From NCBI GenBank assembly GCA_025618425.1, contig CM046842.1:27491668-27555667 (forward strand): a stretch of 64,000 nucleotides of DNA, written 5' to 3'. Under the pieces are notes generated by a model. It saw nothing but the letters and a program-made list of their open reading frames with translations, had not been told where the DNA came from and did not search any database. The position numbers and the translations under genes are program-made. The stretch is from Heliocidaris tuberculata (taxonomy: Eukaryota > Echinodermata > Echinoidea > Camarodonta > Echinometridae). This document shows positions 1 through 14,485 of this stretch, piece after piece (the first letter of the stretch is position 1; each line of letters begins with the position of its first letter).

Positions 1-2905
1 TCAGTCTCTAGAGAGCTGCAAACATACAAAAAGAAATTTAAAGATACTTAAAAATGACGGATGTAGACGTCAACATGTAAGTCCAACTCAAAATGAAATG
101 ATTGCTTTAAACTTTTAAAATCTCTCTGACCATAATTATCTCTAAGTCAATTCCATCTTTTTCTTCTCAAACCCACACCAAAAAGTTCTCACAACACCTC
201 TGAGAAAAAAAAAATTGTACAACCTCAAGCTAATTACAGAATGTTTGTCCAAGAACAAGCAAACTCTGGAGAGTATCCTCAATTGTCAGTAATATGACAT
301 CCCAGACTTCCGATTCTCAAGTCCGTTTATAAGTGGAAGAAGTTCTTTTGAAGGCTACTCAAGTGTGGTATAAGGAAATGAATTCCCCACTTGTTCACGC
401 ATGAGCCTGTAAATTTCAAGATACAACTTCCTCTACAAATATATCACATAAAATGTAGCAATATTGTGATATGGTTCCGAAACTCCTAGCATAAACGTTT
501 CCTCTCATTTCCTGGACAAAATGCCATCCAAAACAATTAGAAACATGCAGAAGTCAAAATGAATCTCCTTCCCCGTATTGAAAGTTCTTGAAACTACATG
601 TATTCCAGCAACAATATCACAAGAGACAGTGTCCTATCCAGCACATTTCAAAAAATCCATACCATAAATGATTGCCAAGTAATGGCTTAGAAATCAAAAG
701 ATGCGTGAGAAATTCCTAGGCACCTGGAAAACTTCTAACCCACAATGAAGCATGACACAGAAACTCCAAATTCCTCTGCTGAAAGTGGGGTTCTGAAAAT
801 CCTCAAAATTATTCCAGACATTGCTTTACAAAAAAGCAGGCTCCTATTAAAAAACCCGTCTGAAATTACTGCAGATATTAGATAGCTCCAACCCAGACAA
901 AAGGTATAAAAGCACACGTTCAACAAAGTTTGTCTTTCGGGTTGACTGTGTTCTGTTCAAGCCACGCTGAAGGACAGGAAAGGGGGAAAGGAAAAAGTTC
1001 CCACGAACTAAAATCTGTAACCTTAAATTTGATCAGCAAAGGTTGTGTCTACAGGCCTAAACTGGTATTACTTGCTGGCGAGTACAGTACAGAATTGTAT
1101 AGTCCCAGACTATGCAATTAGGGGTAAGTAGGTCCTGATGGCTAACAAAGGCAACTCTACAATCGAGCCAAAGAGACTGCAAGGGATTGTACGAGTTGCT
1201 TTGAGCATCTGCATCATACATGTATGTAAGCAGATCTACATAACCTACTTCAGGGGTGAACGTGATACCCCCTCTTTAGCCCTGTCAGACAGATCAATTG
1301 TTAAGAGCCAGACGACAGTGAACAATGTTCACCCCTTCTGCCCCCTTCTCCAATCTCGGTCTCCTAACACACTATCTCTCCCCTCTCCTCTCTCTCTCTC
1401 TCTCCTCTCTCTCTTTCTCTCTTCCCCTCTCATCTCCTTTCAAGAAAACCCTGCATGAACTTTTACAATTTCAAGTTTTGTACGAGTGTACTTCAATGCT
1501 CTTCCTTCAATGCTTTCTCCAAAGCACCATCCCCTTGTATACATGTATCTACATGTAGGACTATCTCTTTATCAATTTCCTTGAAATATCCATGTAATGT
1601 ATCACACCCCTTTCATAATTCTCATCCCCTACCAATCCCTCACTGCCTCCTTCGTAATTCCATACCCCGTATTGTGTGCTGTACTGTACACTTCCTGACC
1701 CGCTGCTGCTTCTCTGGAACTCTCATAACAGTATCCTAAGATGACTGTTTCCAACATACATGTAGCAGATCAAGGGTTGGTGTCCCTTGGTCTCAACAGC
1801 TAACACACATGATGAGTGTACCCACTGTGTTTGAGTGCCTCTGTGAGCCTTGGGCTGCCATCATGGTATGAATGGGAGCGCCGGGTAACACGATACGCGT
1901 CCCCTTTGCGCCATATGCCGAGGAACCGTCACCTGAATTACAACTAAAAGCGCTACTCTGAATGAACGATGGTGGTCGAGCTGGGGGCCAGACGTCAGAA
2001 TTGTATTGCTTTGTGATGCCTGGAAGGTCGATAACCTGTGTGCATTTTAGGATTGAGCTAACATGTATTACATTAGTGTGGGACTAAAAGGTTTGTCCCA
2101 AAGCATGTGTGTAGAATTTACCTGAGTTTGAAAGCTGACACCTCGCAGATGGGAAAGGTACAATAAGCATGCATGCATTAAAAATGGACTATTCATGTTT
2201 CCAACACTTGTTTGACCACAGATATAATGTCAAAACAGGACAGGCTGTAAATACTAACACTAGTTATCTAAAGATTTCAATGAAATATGGCCATTTTTTT
2301 TCTTTTGATTTCCTGGCGAGTATGTACATGTAGAGCATCCAGGAATCGTGCAGAATGTTGAAAATTGGTATGCATGTACCTGTAGGTCTACTTTGTAGAA
2401 CCCTGCCCCAGTGAAAAAATACACATAACGTTGCAATGGGTATTTTGAACTTAATTCACAATAAATTCCTTTAAGTCTCATTTATTGTTGTAACGTAATA
2501 AAGGCGATTTGGTTTCAAAGTACCTGTATCGATTATGAATATACAGTTGTAGCAAAAGTTACAATGTATATGAATTTACATGTTACTGTTTATTACGTGA
2601 GGCTCCTTGCTCATTTGGGGTTGGGCATAGATTCTTCAGTCCTATATGCCTATTACGATGTCAGCAAAGGTTGGGTTGGGTGGAAACAATCATTACAGGC
2701 TCACAGCTCATTAAGCGCATAATGGGACCTTTGCAGGCTTCACTTCTCTATCCATCAGACCATGGGATGGAATAAGAGTAGGTACATACAGCAGCCCAGT
2801 CAAGCTCTTAACCACACAGGTCATTTAAGGTCATGCCTAGTCTGGCTTCCAAGCTGTGAGATTTTTTTCCTCTCACCTGTTTTCTTGGACAAGCCTAATT
2901 TTCGG

Positions 2906-3010
2906 TTGAGAGATAGAAAAAGAGCAAGAGAAAATGAGATAGAGACAGAGAAAAGGAGAGAGACAGAGAAAAGGAGAGCGACAGAGAAAAGGAGAGAGAC
3001 AGAGTGGGGG
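2906..3010 (+). repeat. Purine-rich minisatellite (AGAGACAGAGAAAAGG)n
   Basis: Four to five units of about 20 bp, GAGAGACAGAGAAAAGG. Mirror-image open frames on both strands come from this repeat. Confidence 0.9.
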
Positions 3011-4709
3011 GTGGGGGGATACAGAGGCTCACATGTAGAAGTACAATAATACCTACGTGTTCATTGTACATGTACATGTACATTGTATACAGATGAACAT
3101 GAATGAAGAATCTGGATAAACTGATTTCCATGAATGTAGCTTGCGGGCAAGGCTATATCCAACCAACAATCAATTTTGAGCTTACAATGGCAGTGTAAAC
3201 AAGTGAACAACAAGAATTTGTTTGTATTTTTCTTTCTTTTTGAACTACAGTGACTAATCCCTAAGAATTTCAGGATAAAATTTTGATATTGGCATTGGGT
3301 TGGGCTATGCAAAAATTTTAGGGTATTTTTTGTAGTTGTTATTGTACATGTACATGTGCAGGGCTACAATGTATTACAGGAATCTTTAAATACTTTAAAT
3401 ACTTTAAAGCAAAACAAAGTTTTGAAATAATTTGGTGATATATACTGATAAATAAATTGCTTTATTTCTCTTTTCTGTTTTTTGAACTCTTGATATACAG
3501 CATATTACAATGTTTTATAGACCAAAGGAATACGTAAACCAACAGAACATTTACAGTACTGTACAGGTAGGTAGTTGGTGTACAATGTTTTAAACTCTTT
3601 TTTTCTTAGAACATGTACACTTTGATTTCCAATTTATGCCTAATTAGAATACACATCATTCAAGTATTTGCAGGCCCATTTCTTTCAATATTACAAGCAA
3701 TTGCAGCATGCCTCACACAAGTGAATACATTTTAATTATTTTTCACACGTCTTCCCAGCCTCCCGAATGACAAGCATCCCGCCAAGCAGTCAATTATCGC
3801 TAATAGGGAGATTGTCTAAGACTCGAGTTCAAGCCAGAGAGTATCATCGGGATAGAAAAGAGAAGATTTGGCTAAATTTAGCCGATTTTGATCTGACTTA
3901 ATCCCTCAGGGAAGGGGATCTCTGTCGGTAGCACGAAGAGTAAATTGCTAAAGAAGCTGTGTTTCTCTGCAGCGCAACTGTGCACATGCAGATGGAACGT
4001 GCAGTTTGGGAACAACTGCTTGACATAATGTAGTGTTTTTTGTTTTTTTTAACGTACATGTGCATGTACAACTCAACATTTTTCATTGTGATCAAATGGT
4101 GTATAAATCCATTGTGACATGAGCTAATAAAAATGGTTCAATTGTATTTATAGAATTTACATGTACAGGTACAAGCAGAAAATGTTGCATCACTTGAAGG
4201 ATGTTTTGCTTCTTTCCCTAGATTTTCTTTTTTTAATGTCCATATACATGTAGTTTAATATGAACCACTGGACAGTCAGATTTGGAGATATCACCAATTT
4301 TTGCTTAGATTTTTGTTTTTTAAGGGGGGGGGGGGTGGTTACGTCTATTTGGTTATGAAACCTTTGATGGGCCAATCAGACATCACCAATATGATAATGC
4401 CACTAAAAAATCAGTCTACAATATACAAAGATTACAAACACAAGTAGAAAAGGTATCAGATATCAGTGTTGCATCTGATTTCTGCTAATGAACCTTCAGT
4501 GCCATTTCTCTCGGATCCAATACTGTACCCCTTCTACACAGACCAATAATTACAGTTACATGTACATGTACATGTACAGCCCTTTATGAATAAAAACCAA
4601 AAAAATCATGCCCTTCTAGTTCTACATGCTTGTACTGTTTAAGAGGTTTTAAACTAAATTCATATCAAGGGGAAAAAATATATAATAACAATAAAAGTAA
4701 ACAACTCAC

Positions 4710-4793
4710 AGTAATAATTCTTGCAATGTTTGGATGGACTTCATGAGAATAAAGTAACACAACAATCTGCAGCAGGGCTAGTATCCAAGCCAT
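4710..4793 (-). other. Candidate signal-peptide-like start exon (weak)
   Basis: Minus strand ATG at 4793 opens MAWILALLQIVVLLYSHEVH then PNIARIIT, followed by a good donor (GTGAGT at 4709). The hydrophobic core resembles a secretion signal. No supporting downstream exon was found and the area borders a degenerate repeat array, so chance is likely. Confidence 0.12.
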
Positions 4794-4829
4794 CGTAAGA
4801 CAGAAGACGAAAGCTTCAAAATGGTTTGA

Positions 4830-5610
4830 TATTCCTCAAAGTAATAATTCCATGAGAGTAAGTCCTCCACGAAGGTGAAATGTGGAAACCGCAGTGTGCA
4901 CAAACAGGTGCATGCAGATAAAGATTTAAGAACTTAGAAAACGAAAAATTTTGCTGCTAGAAGAACAAAGAATCCGCGACCCAGTAATTTCAGTTCAACA
5001 ATGATCTCCATTCATGTTGACACACTCAAGAACCCAAATATTCCAATATGAAACTGAGAAATTCGTCCACGAGGTTGAGTTCTATTACGCCAAATGCAGA
5101 ATGTTCGGGTCAGAATGTTAGAATGCGGAGCACGAGAGCATTAGATATTTGATAACACAACAAAACAAAACGTTTGTTATGATCAAAGAAGAAGAAATCC
5201 TCTCTTCAGTAAAATGTCTTTCTCCACCAAACATTTACGGATGCAAATATCACTTGATGAAGCCAGGATTTCTGTAAAAATATCCTCCTAAAGATTAAAG
5301 AATTCTGCAGAAAATGAAGGTTTGTTGTGCCAAATGCTGGTTCAAGTCAGAGTTTTAAAATGCAGAACACAAAAGCATTCAAAGATTTAATAATTCATCA
5401 AAACAAAATGTCTGCTGTCGGCTAAAAAAAAAAATCCTCTATTTAGTGTTCAACGACTAATTCCGCAGACACAATCAAAATGTAATTATTCCATTGTATA
5501 AAACTGAAAACACTGCATGAAGTGAAGTTTAATCATGCGGAATGACATTTTCGAGTCCAAGTCTTTGAATGCAGAATACAACAGCATCAAAGGTGCATGC
5601 ACAATCTATT
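4830..5610. repeat. Degenerate tandem array, ~250-bp period
   Basis: Three or more diverged units carry TCC-x-CACGAAGTGAAGTTT-, GCCAAATGCxGxxTT-, TGCAGAACACAAAAGCATT- and CAAAACAAAAxGT-like blocks at about 5075, 5320 and 5520; a weaker unit starts near 4845. No reading frame is conserved between units. Confidence 0.7.
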
Positions 5611-7550
5611 CCAGTTTATACTTGAATGAGTGACAGGGCTTTCAATGTTGAGATTACAAGATCAGCTTTGTCACACAATGGAAGAAACAAATAAAAAGGG
5701 GATTAGTTGGCCTGATTACCCATAGTGTGGGTGTGATTCATGCACAACCTGTGCAGTAATTGTTGGATCATAATTCTGAATGCCCTCTCAATCCCCCCTT
5801 TTGCTACCTTGATCTAAAGATTACATTTATTCTTTCACATAGCTGTAACCCCTCCTGTTTCATAAATCTCTCAGTCCATGCCTCCACCCCCCCCCCCCCC
5901 CGATGCGCGCATCTTACATGTATGACCCATTGTTACTGATACATTGTATGTCTGTTGAGGGCCAAAAGGAAAACAAATCTGTGTACATGTAAGAAAATAA
6001 ATCTGTGTACATACATGTACATGTAGGAAGTACATATTGTCTTTTTCTAGCCAGAAGGGCATTAACTCTGTATAAAATTATATGAGTCAGGTAGCACAGG
6101 GAAACGTAGAAGCGCAAAAAGACGCATCCGGAACGTATAAAATGCATATTGCGATAATCATGATTTTATTTAGAAAGATATCATTATCCATGAAAGCAGG
6201 TTAAAATAGCTCTACTACATGTACATGTAACTTGATTTGTCGAAATACAACTTTTTTATTCACCACTATCACCAACAAATTCACCGTTTGCGTTCCGGGC
6301 GCGTCCTTTCTTTTTGTGCAGCACCGTTTCGCTAAGCTACATTTGTACCTGGTTCCAAACAGATAATATAAGTTTTAAAGCTAATGTACAGTTTGGTTAC
6401 AAAAAGGAAACTGGAAAGAAACGTGTTAAATATAGTCTCATGTTGTTCTCCTTGTAGCAAAAGATGTTTGTAAGAGATCATTTGGTATTCCATCAACTAT
6501 GACTTCCGGTGCATTTCAGAGTAAATATCTGTCAAGGAATGCTAGACCACTGCCAGGGACGCTTGAACCATTTCAAACTTCAACATGTAATCCCCGCCCC
6601 TACAAACAATACAATGGCACATGTACATAAATGAATGTATTGCAGGCTTATCCAGTTTTACTGCCATTTATTTATTTCAAAAACTGTCATTGCATGTTGT
6701 GCATTTCATACACTAATGCTTTCCGTTGAAACGAGTTCACCATTATGATGAATAGTCCGCAAATTAATCAAGTTCATCCATATCTGTGACCCTCTATTCT
6801 TTCTCGTAACCAATCAACCATCATAATGCACATGCTAACCACATTTTATGCATGAAGCAGTTCTAGATCCATTGTAATTGTCCTAATTTTTCTCTATAAA
6901 CACTTGTTTATAAATTAGGTCACTAGGGTAGCATTCAGAGAGAACAGTTGTTCTTAATGAGAAGTACTATGACCTATGGAGCTTGTGTTTTTTTTTATAA
7001 AATGTGAACTTTTCCCTTAAGTGATAAGGAAGAGTAATTATTTGAGGGATCAACAATAGCTGCAAGACTTTTGCTGCTGGCGGCGCTGTATTACGTTTGT
7101 TGTGATGCCTGCTTCAGGTACAGGTGTGCGTTAAGAGTTTCTCTAATGATCAGCTGAGTGTCTCAGTCATTTGAAGTTTGGACAGTCAAACACAACTCTC
7201 ACCTCAATCTATTGTGGGGCTCTTAAAATGATGAGAAAATATTTATCCTTGTAAAATAAACAAGTACATGTACATGTAGGTCTACATGCAGAAAAACGTT
7301 GAAGGCTACATGGAGTTGGACAAGCCTAGCTACAGATTTGCTTTTAAACATTTTTTTTAAAAATTTGATTCTTTCCTCACTGAGAACAAGTAAATCGCAT
7401 ATTGCATGCAATGTACATGTACATTTTGAACGTACAATGTACATGTACATGTAAGTCACACATCTAACAACAACTTTCTCAAAATCTACTTCACCCAATG
7501 CTTTTTGTTTGTGTTTTTGTTTGTTTTTACCTAGTTATCAAGCTGCCCCT

Positions 7551-7753
7551 GAGGCCCGAATTCACAAAGGAGGTTTGGTTTAAACCCCCTCCTGGGGTTT
7601 TTAAGCATACATGCGCACGGAATCCGATCCAATCATGTGTTTTCTTTGAGCGCGCGCATGGGCAATGTGCGCTTATTTACGCTTATTTTAGTACGCTTTA
7701 CAGAGGTTTAAACCTTACCCATGGTTTAAACCTCCTTCGTGAATTTGGGCCTG
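7551..7753. mobile_element. Hairpin MITE, AGGCCCGAATTCACAAAGGAG ends
   Basis: Left AGGCCCGAATTCACAAAGGA and right complement AGGCCCAAATTCACGAAGGA, both followed by GGTTTAAACC-like sequence; about 203 bp. Open frames crossing it are incidental. Confidence 0.87.
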
Positions 7754-8106
7754 ACAGTTTATATCAATTTACCGTCCCCAAAATGTCACATACACTGTAG
7801 TACATCTGCATATGTTGTAGACTCCAGTGTGGAGTGAAAAACACTTACTCAATTGAAAAGGAACATTTGATTACGGTATGGTGACAATGTTTATGAAGTC
7901 CTTTTACAAGAAACCTTTTTGTCTTATTTCTCTCTCTCTCTCTCTCTCCCTACTATTTCCTGGTTGCGTACATGTACTTGCATTCCTGATGTTTGCTACA
8001 GTGAGTGCCCTTTAAAACTACTTCATTCCTTGTCAATCTCTATTTGGTTTTATCCTTTGAAAGCTTTTACTTTCTTTCTCTAATCTGTATCCAGTCAAGT
8101 CTCTAA

Positions 8107-8242
8107 TACCACATTCACACCGCCAAACCGACCCCATGCACACTGACTCCAAACCGACCGACTCTTGGCCGTTGGTGGCAATGTAAGTTTTTGTTTGGTC
8201 TGTTGTCAGCATGGCGTCGGTCTTGTTGGTGTGACTGTGGTA
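8107..8242. mobile_element. Short hairpin MITE, TACCACATTCACACC ends
   Basis: Left TAATACCACATTCACACCGC and right complement TGATACCACAGTCACACCAA, 136 bp; inside, both arms have ACCGACC/GTCGGT words. Confidence 0.75.
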
Positions 8243-8982
8243 TCACTATCATAGAATAGTCCTCGTGGACTGTACAGCAAAGTTAGCAAGCATTGTACAT
8301 TTACATGTGTATGCTCTGATTTTTGTTCACAGCTTCCCAAATAGTTTTTCACCTGGTAAAAATCTACAGAAGAAAGAAATTTTGCTTCTTTAATTGTTTC
8401 ATAATAACTCCCCCCCCCCCCCCCGGTTTTTAAATAGACAAAATGCAAATGCTTAAAATGCTAATTAATGTTTATTAATGTTTATGCCTAGATGCTAATG
8501 CTTAAATGCTTATGCTTATAGTAGATGCTCAAGCTTAAATGCTTAAATGCTTAAGGCATTTCACATTTTGAATTCCATTCCCCTTTATACAAGTTTCCAA
8601 GGTCTGTAAGACTCGTACAATAATGGCTGATCATTTCAATATTAGGTGCTTAAATAACAGTTTGTTTCCTTTATCATTTTGCAGCAGCCCCATTGTTTTA
8701 AGCAAAATATGCTGGGTCAAAAAAATTAAAAATGATCAGATAAAGAACATTGATGTAGCTGATAAAATTAAGAAATGTTCTTTATTTGATGACTTGCATG
8801 TAACAATAGATTCTGTCGTTCTCTCAAAATCTTAGTGCATCATGGATGTTAATATTCATTTGATATTTTGCGATGCTGTTCTTTTAAAAGGAAAATGTTT
8901 GGTGGAGATAATTAATCAGGGAAAGAAAAGTAATTGTTGCCAATTTGAATTACTTGCATAACCACTGATTGCTGTTCTCTCA

Positions 8983-9180
<198 letters not shown>

Positions 9181-9289
9181 TTACATGTGTACAGAAGGTT
9201 GTACGTCTGCCAAAGGTTCAAAGTATCAAAACAAATATACTCTTTGAAATCCACTAAACATTTTTCTGAGGTGATTTATGATGTAGTTG

Positions 9290-9830
9290 TCGTGTCTGAA
9301 GAGGGTTTTTGTAACGTATCATTTTAGAATTGAACAACTCCCACCATTGGTTGTTATCTCGCTTTTTCCTATATATAAACAATACAATCAAACACACAAA
9401 ATTAATCATCATATTATTACATACTGTGAAACAATAAAAGGTTCAAATTATTTATATAAAAATGTACTCTTTGAAATCCACTAAGTAGTTTTGGGACGTG
9501 ATTTATGATCATGTCTGAAGAGGGCTTTTGTAGCATATATATCATTGTAGAATAACATCTCGATTTTTCCTCTAAATACAGAATAAAAACAAACACATTC
9601 AACTAATCATCATACAATTACCTGTATACAAAAGATTTTATGTCTGCCAAAGGTTCAAAGTATTAAAACAAATGTGCTCTTTGAAATCCACTAAGCACAT
9701 GTATCTGGAGTTGATTTACAATGTAATTGTCATAGTCTGAAGAAGGCTCTTGTAGCATTTTATTATACAAACAGGATGTTTAATGATCAAACAACTCCCA
9801 CCACTGATTGTTATCTATCATTTTCCTGTA
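9290..9830 (-). pseudogene. Three decayed tandem copies of the ARHGAP39 WW2 exon region
   Basis: Upstream (in transcript sense) of the functional exon are three diverged copies of the exon with its flanks, spaced about 200-255 bp. Copy 2 (about 9290-9370) keeps the start [12 protein letters not shown], then an internal deletion removes the FYYYN block. Copy 3 (about 9510-9572) is the most eroded. Copy 4 (about 9736-9826) keeps an acceptor (TTTACAG) and reads [14 protein letters not shown] then an in-frame stop. Shared intronic flanks (for example CTCTTTGAAATCCACTAA and TCTGCCAAAGGTTCAAA) show that whole exon-plus-intron units were duplicated. None keeps a donor or the second tryptophan, so none looks usable. 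Confidence 0.85.
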
Positions 9831-11009
9831 AATATATCATTTAAAAATGCAAAAACTTAAACAGGAGGTTGTACAAATGTATGTACAATATGGATGTCTG
9901 CCAAAGGTCCAAATTTAAGTTTTATTTTATATACATATACATATATATTTTTGTTTTGTTTGCTGGGGGGAGGGGGTGGTTAACATTTATGTACACTGTA
10001 CATCGTACATGTATGTCTGAACAGTGGTTTGGGCAAAACCTTTTTTTGGATTATTGTACTTATTCCCTTCCAGTCCCCTTTCCCAATCCCCCCCCCCCCC
10101 ACCACCCTTCTCTATCTCCCTCTCCTTCTCTTCATTAACTATTCCCCTCCCCTCTCCTTCTCTCTCTCTCTCTCTCTCTCTTTCTATTTCTCTCTATCTT
10201 TGTTCTTTTATCTCTACCTTACTACATGTACGTGTACGTGTCCTCCCTTCCAATAACCGAACACATTCTCCCTCGTTACATGTTTCTTCATTAATTCCTC
10301 TCAAATTGCTTTTTTTTCCCTCTATTAAATACTAAATGGAGATCCCATTTACAGTTCTAAACATTTTGCACAAAGTCACTGCCTGCACAACATTGTCCAA
10401 ATTTGGACATGACAATTCCATCTCCAGGTCAGTCCTCTACATTGTAGGCCTACATTGTAACAACTTCTGCTTCGTGATGGCCAAACTCTTCTAGGACTGC
10501 AACACGTTTAATCTCAATCACCTAGCAATTTAGCGAGCTGGAGATCAGAGACTTGTATTGTTGTTGACAGGCAGTGTAACATACACGCAGAGAATCTGAA
10601 GAATTCTCTGTTTCGAAGGCCTGAATTTCACTATGGTCTAAATGTATAGCCTTACTCCCCTGTTTCAAGGTTGGGGCCTAGTCCTACCAAGGAGGTAACA
10701 GGCAAGCTACATGTACCTCCTTGGTCCTACCACATGCAGGCCTACATGTACAAGACATTTTGCCATCGTGATGAAAATTATTTACCTGGCGTTGCATGTG
10801 AAACAAAAGGGGAAAACTGAATTCACAATGTACATGAAAGAAAAAGGAAAATCAATGAAATTTCAAGAATGATCAACACTGATTTCAGGGAGAAATTATT
10901 GTTGATAGTGACACGCATTTATGCGAGTCACAAGAATTCTGTTTCTACCACAGGAGTCAAACTTGACCTACATGTAGTACAGGGCACAATCTGACTTCAA
11001 AGGGTGTAG

Positions 11010-11690
11010 TACATATGGAAAAAACATGGCCTAGCAAACCTTTCCCTGGCTTGCACTGCAATGACCCTCCAAAGGGGGAGGGGCAGTACAGTGTGATACA
11101 GAGATGCCTCAGTTTATGTAGAAAAGTGTGAACAAAGCCTACACTCTAGCAGGGCTCACCTTGAATGCAGATGCAGAACATACATGTAATGCACATGTAG
11201 TTCAATAATCAGACTTCAGTACATTTAGGCCTAACAGTATGAACATGGTCTACCAAATCTCATCCTTGACACAGCTACTTATGTAGACCCTATGACCCTA
11301 GAACTAGAAAAAACTTGTCAGATTCCAAGTTACACAGTACTTACAAAATGAACATGGCCTAGCGAACCTCACCCTTGACACAGCTACATGTGACCCTCAG
11401 AAACATCTGACTTCACAGTGCACAGGAAAATGGGAACATGGCTTAGGAAACCTCATTCCCACCCCCCCCCCCCTTTTCTTAACACGGCTGCACAGTGTAT
11501 GACCAGGTAATAGTTACATTTCCCTATATAACCCTAGGAAAAGTCTGACCCCAGGGTGAGCATATCTGGAGAAATTACATACATGTACATGTATGACTCG
11601 AAGGTGTGTTGTACACTGTGAAGATAATGGACATGTAGCTTGACAAATTTCACCCTTGACCCTGAGTACATTGCATGCTGCAGTCTTGGT
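11010..11690. repeat. Degenerate tandem array, ~110-130 bp period
   Basis: Five or six units share GAACATGGCCTAGCAAACCT, CTCACCCTTGACACAGCTAC, GACCCT(A/C)(A/G)GAA and TCTGACTTCAxAGTG blocks (around 11020, 11140, 11240, 11350, 11430, 11640). Confidence 0.75.
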
Positions 11691-12726
11691 TTCAGATGAC
11701 AAGGTTCGATTTCAAGAAGAGTAATAGATACTGTGATCATGTAGTACAGACCCATGAAGTAACCTCAAATAGATCATGACAGTGTCTACTTGTAAGGTCT
11801 AGGGGAGAAATTCCTCTTTTGATTCGTGTATATATCTTTACAAGACTTGCCTGTGCTTGTTGCTAGCCTAGAAGCGTACAATCAAACATTTAAATAAAAC
11901 TGAAAACCTAAAGGTTAAATTTAATACTTGTGTGGTATTTTGGTTGTCTGGTTTAGGCCTATTTACTCTTTAGATTTATAGTAAAATCTTTTTTTTTTAA
12001 ATAGTAAAGCCTGTACATGGTAAAATTCAACTGAGATAAAATGCAGGCCTACTTTCTGCCAAGATCAAAAATAGTTTGCACTGGATCCTCAAGCCTGTCT
12101 CCAACCATTCTCATCTATTATGATAAAAATGTGCAGAGAACTTCCACTTTTACATTGTATATATATGTTTCATTGTTGGATATGTACATTAATACAGCCG
12201 AAAAAAAAAGAAATATAATCAATAAAATAAATACTGAATATCGATACGTACATGAAGTCTACATGTACATTTGGCCTACATGTATATGTACTTTGTAGAG
12301 AATCTTCTGAATATTAAACTTTTATTAGCATTTTATCGGTATCATATCTTCATTATGAAGGAGGAGCTTTCATTTCCAATTGCTATCAGATGACTAGAAA
12401 TCAGAAATTCTTTTAAAAACAGGGTCACTGGGGGACAAAGATAAGTGGTATTTAATAGGTTTCAGAAGGACATGACTTTCAGACCCAGCTGGAATTCCTT
12501 GACGGTCTTGACAAAAAATGTCAGGCAGATTCCTTGAGCTCCAAAGCTCCATTCAGGCTCACTCTATCACCAATTCCATGCATATCAATGGTGGTAAATT
12601 GCTATGAAACCGACAAGACTCCCTGTACATGTACCTTTCTACAGGAATTCACATTCACATGTACATGTTAGCAACTTCATTTAATACAGTATCATACTTT
12701 ACAATTAAATCGTTTTGACAAAGTTG

Positions 12727-13324
12727 TAGTGCTGGTATCGACACGCCTGATGTCGCCACTATGGCGACAAAAGTACTGGTTTTGGACTTTGCCGACATGT
12801 CGACACGCATGCTCCGATGGCGACATAAAATGGGTCTTTTTACATGTACCTCGCCGTGGCGTCGTGCATGCGTACGTGATTTGTTTCACATACGCATTAG
12901 CAGCGCGGCGCGCGACACGATCGCTGCGTATCTAGCTAGCTGCGACGAACGGTATACATTACGTACATGTACATGCCTAGATATGCGACACTAGCTGACT
13001 CGCACCGCATGACTTTCATTAATGCTTGATAAATTGGATCATACAAAACAAATTTTGGGGCAAATAGTTGACAGTGTGCATCTTTGAGAACTGTAAGTGA
13101 GTATGACTGCGAGTGTGAGCCCGTGAGGACATAGTGCATGTATTCCATGTAAAGCTCTTGTGAATTTGTGTCGGGTAACTCTGGTTTAATAGTGTACGGT
13201 CACTACGGGAGCGACCCGAGTTTAGACTTGTTTGACTCATGTCCAGATGTCGACACATGTCGACATCGGCGTTAATCTTATTGCGACATGGCGACATAGA
13301 TTTTCCATGCCGATACCAGCACTA
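12727..13324. mobile_element. hAT-type MITE, 598 bp, 8-bp target duplication
   Basis: The element starts TAGTGCTGGTATCG and ends with its exact complement CGATACCAGCACTA. It is flanked by perfect 8-bp direct repeats CAAAGTTG (12719-12726 and 13325-13332). An 8-bp duplication with a TAGTG-type end is diagnostic of the hAT superfamily. Subterminal regions are rich in TGTCGCC/GGCGACA and GTCGACA words on both sides, as expected of transposase binding sites. The centre is CG-rich (12895-12960) unlike the surrounding DNA. Overlapping short ORFs are not plausible proteins. Confidence 0.93.
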
Positions 13325-14485
13325 CAAAGTTGTGAAAGCACAAAGTAGGCCCCACACATACAAGAAATCTGAGAATATCTAAGAATATAACGTGAGAAAA
13401 AAGTACATATACATGTATATCCCTGAAAGTTCTACTAAAAAATATGAATGTTTAGTTAGAGAAAGACAAAGTTGTTCATTTTCAAAAAGAATACAAATGT
13501 TTGTACTGTGGTACAAACTACTGTGGTACAAATAACTCTCAAACAATAGATCTAATATCAAAATAAATACAACTATATAACTTTCAAATGAATTACCAAA
13601 CCACAGCCACTGTACATGTATTTACTTCTATCCTTTGGCCTCAATTGGACTCTTCAAAATTGACAATTTACATGTATACAAAAACTGTAGTACCTTAGAA
13701 ATTTTTGACAATTTAGTAAACTATAGAACTGCAGTCAACACTATACATTTCTAACATTCCTCCCAAAATGCTACTTTCCAGCAGGCTTTGAATCTTATAT
13801 CCGCCTCAAATACGCACAATTAAAAATACAATTACGATTGAGTGGGGGCACACCATTGATTCTTCGATTCCATTCAAACACCATCAAACCGTCCAATCTT
13901 TCAGATAAAATTCAATTTCAGTAGCATGCTGTAAGCTTCTGCCCGCTGCTGTAACTGTCACTCAATTAATTTTCATGAATGGAATTAAATTTACAGAGCT
14001 GGTGGAATTCATCAACTGAATTTAATTGGCGGTGTTCATACTCTCCTGAAAAGTGTTTCTCTGGACTTCAAACATTTGTATAGTTTCAATTTCATTGTCT
14101 CCAAAAATTAAATCTATTCTGTAATAGAAAATTTCTGGGAAATAGAATTGCTCAAAGCGTTTTGCTAAATCTTAGACCATTTCTTTCACTGACAAAAAGA
14201 TTGCAGTACCCTTCATTTTATGCAGATGTGGGGATGTCAAAATTACCGGTACCTTCACAAACTACAAAAATAAATCCTGTAAAACCATCAACTTTTGTAA
14301 GCATGTACATGTACATGTATTGTATGTAATGCTCATGAATTTTGCGAGGGCTGCAGATGCCTGAAAGTTTTCGCATTTCACGATAGTTTCTTTCTGTGAC
14401 TTGGCAGTCATACATGTACATGTAAATTTACAAATCACGAAAATTTCTTATCGCCAAAGTCTCTTGTTTTACAGTACGTGTACAT

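Noticed and set aside
3898..4095. Possible next ARHGAP39 exon after GCGCTGCAG (RNTASLAIYSSCYRQRSPSL)
   Set aside because: Frame ends within about 25 codons, no donor, and no resemblance to the family sequence after IIPLAKLQ.
7921..7950. CRISPR or phage-type arrays
   Set aside because: Repeats in this window are eukaryotic microsatellites, minisatellites and MITEs; none has constant repeats with unique equal-length spacers.
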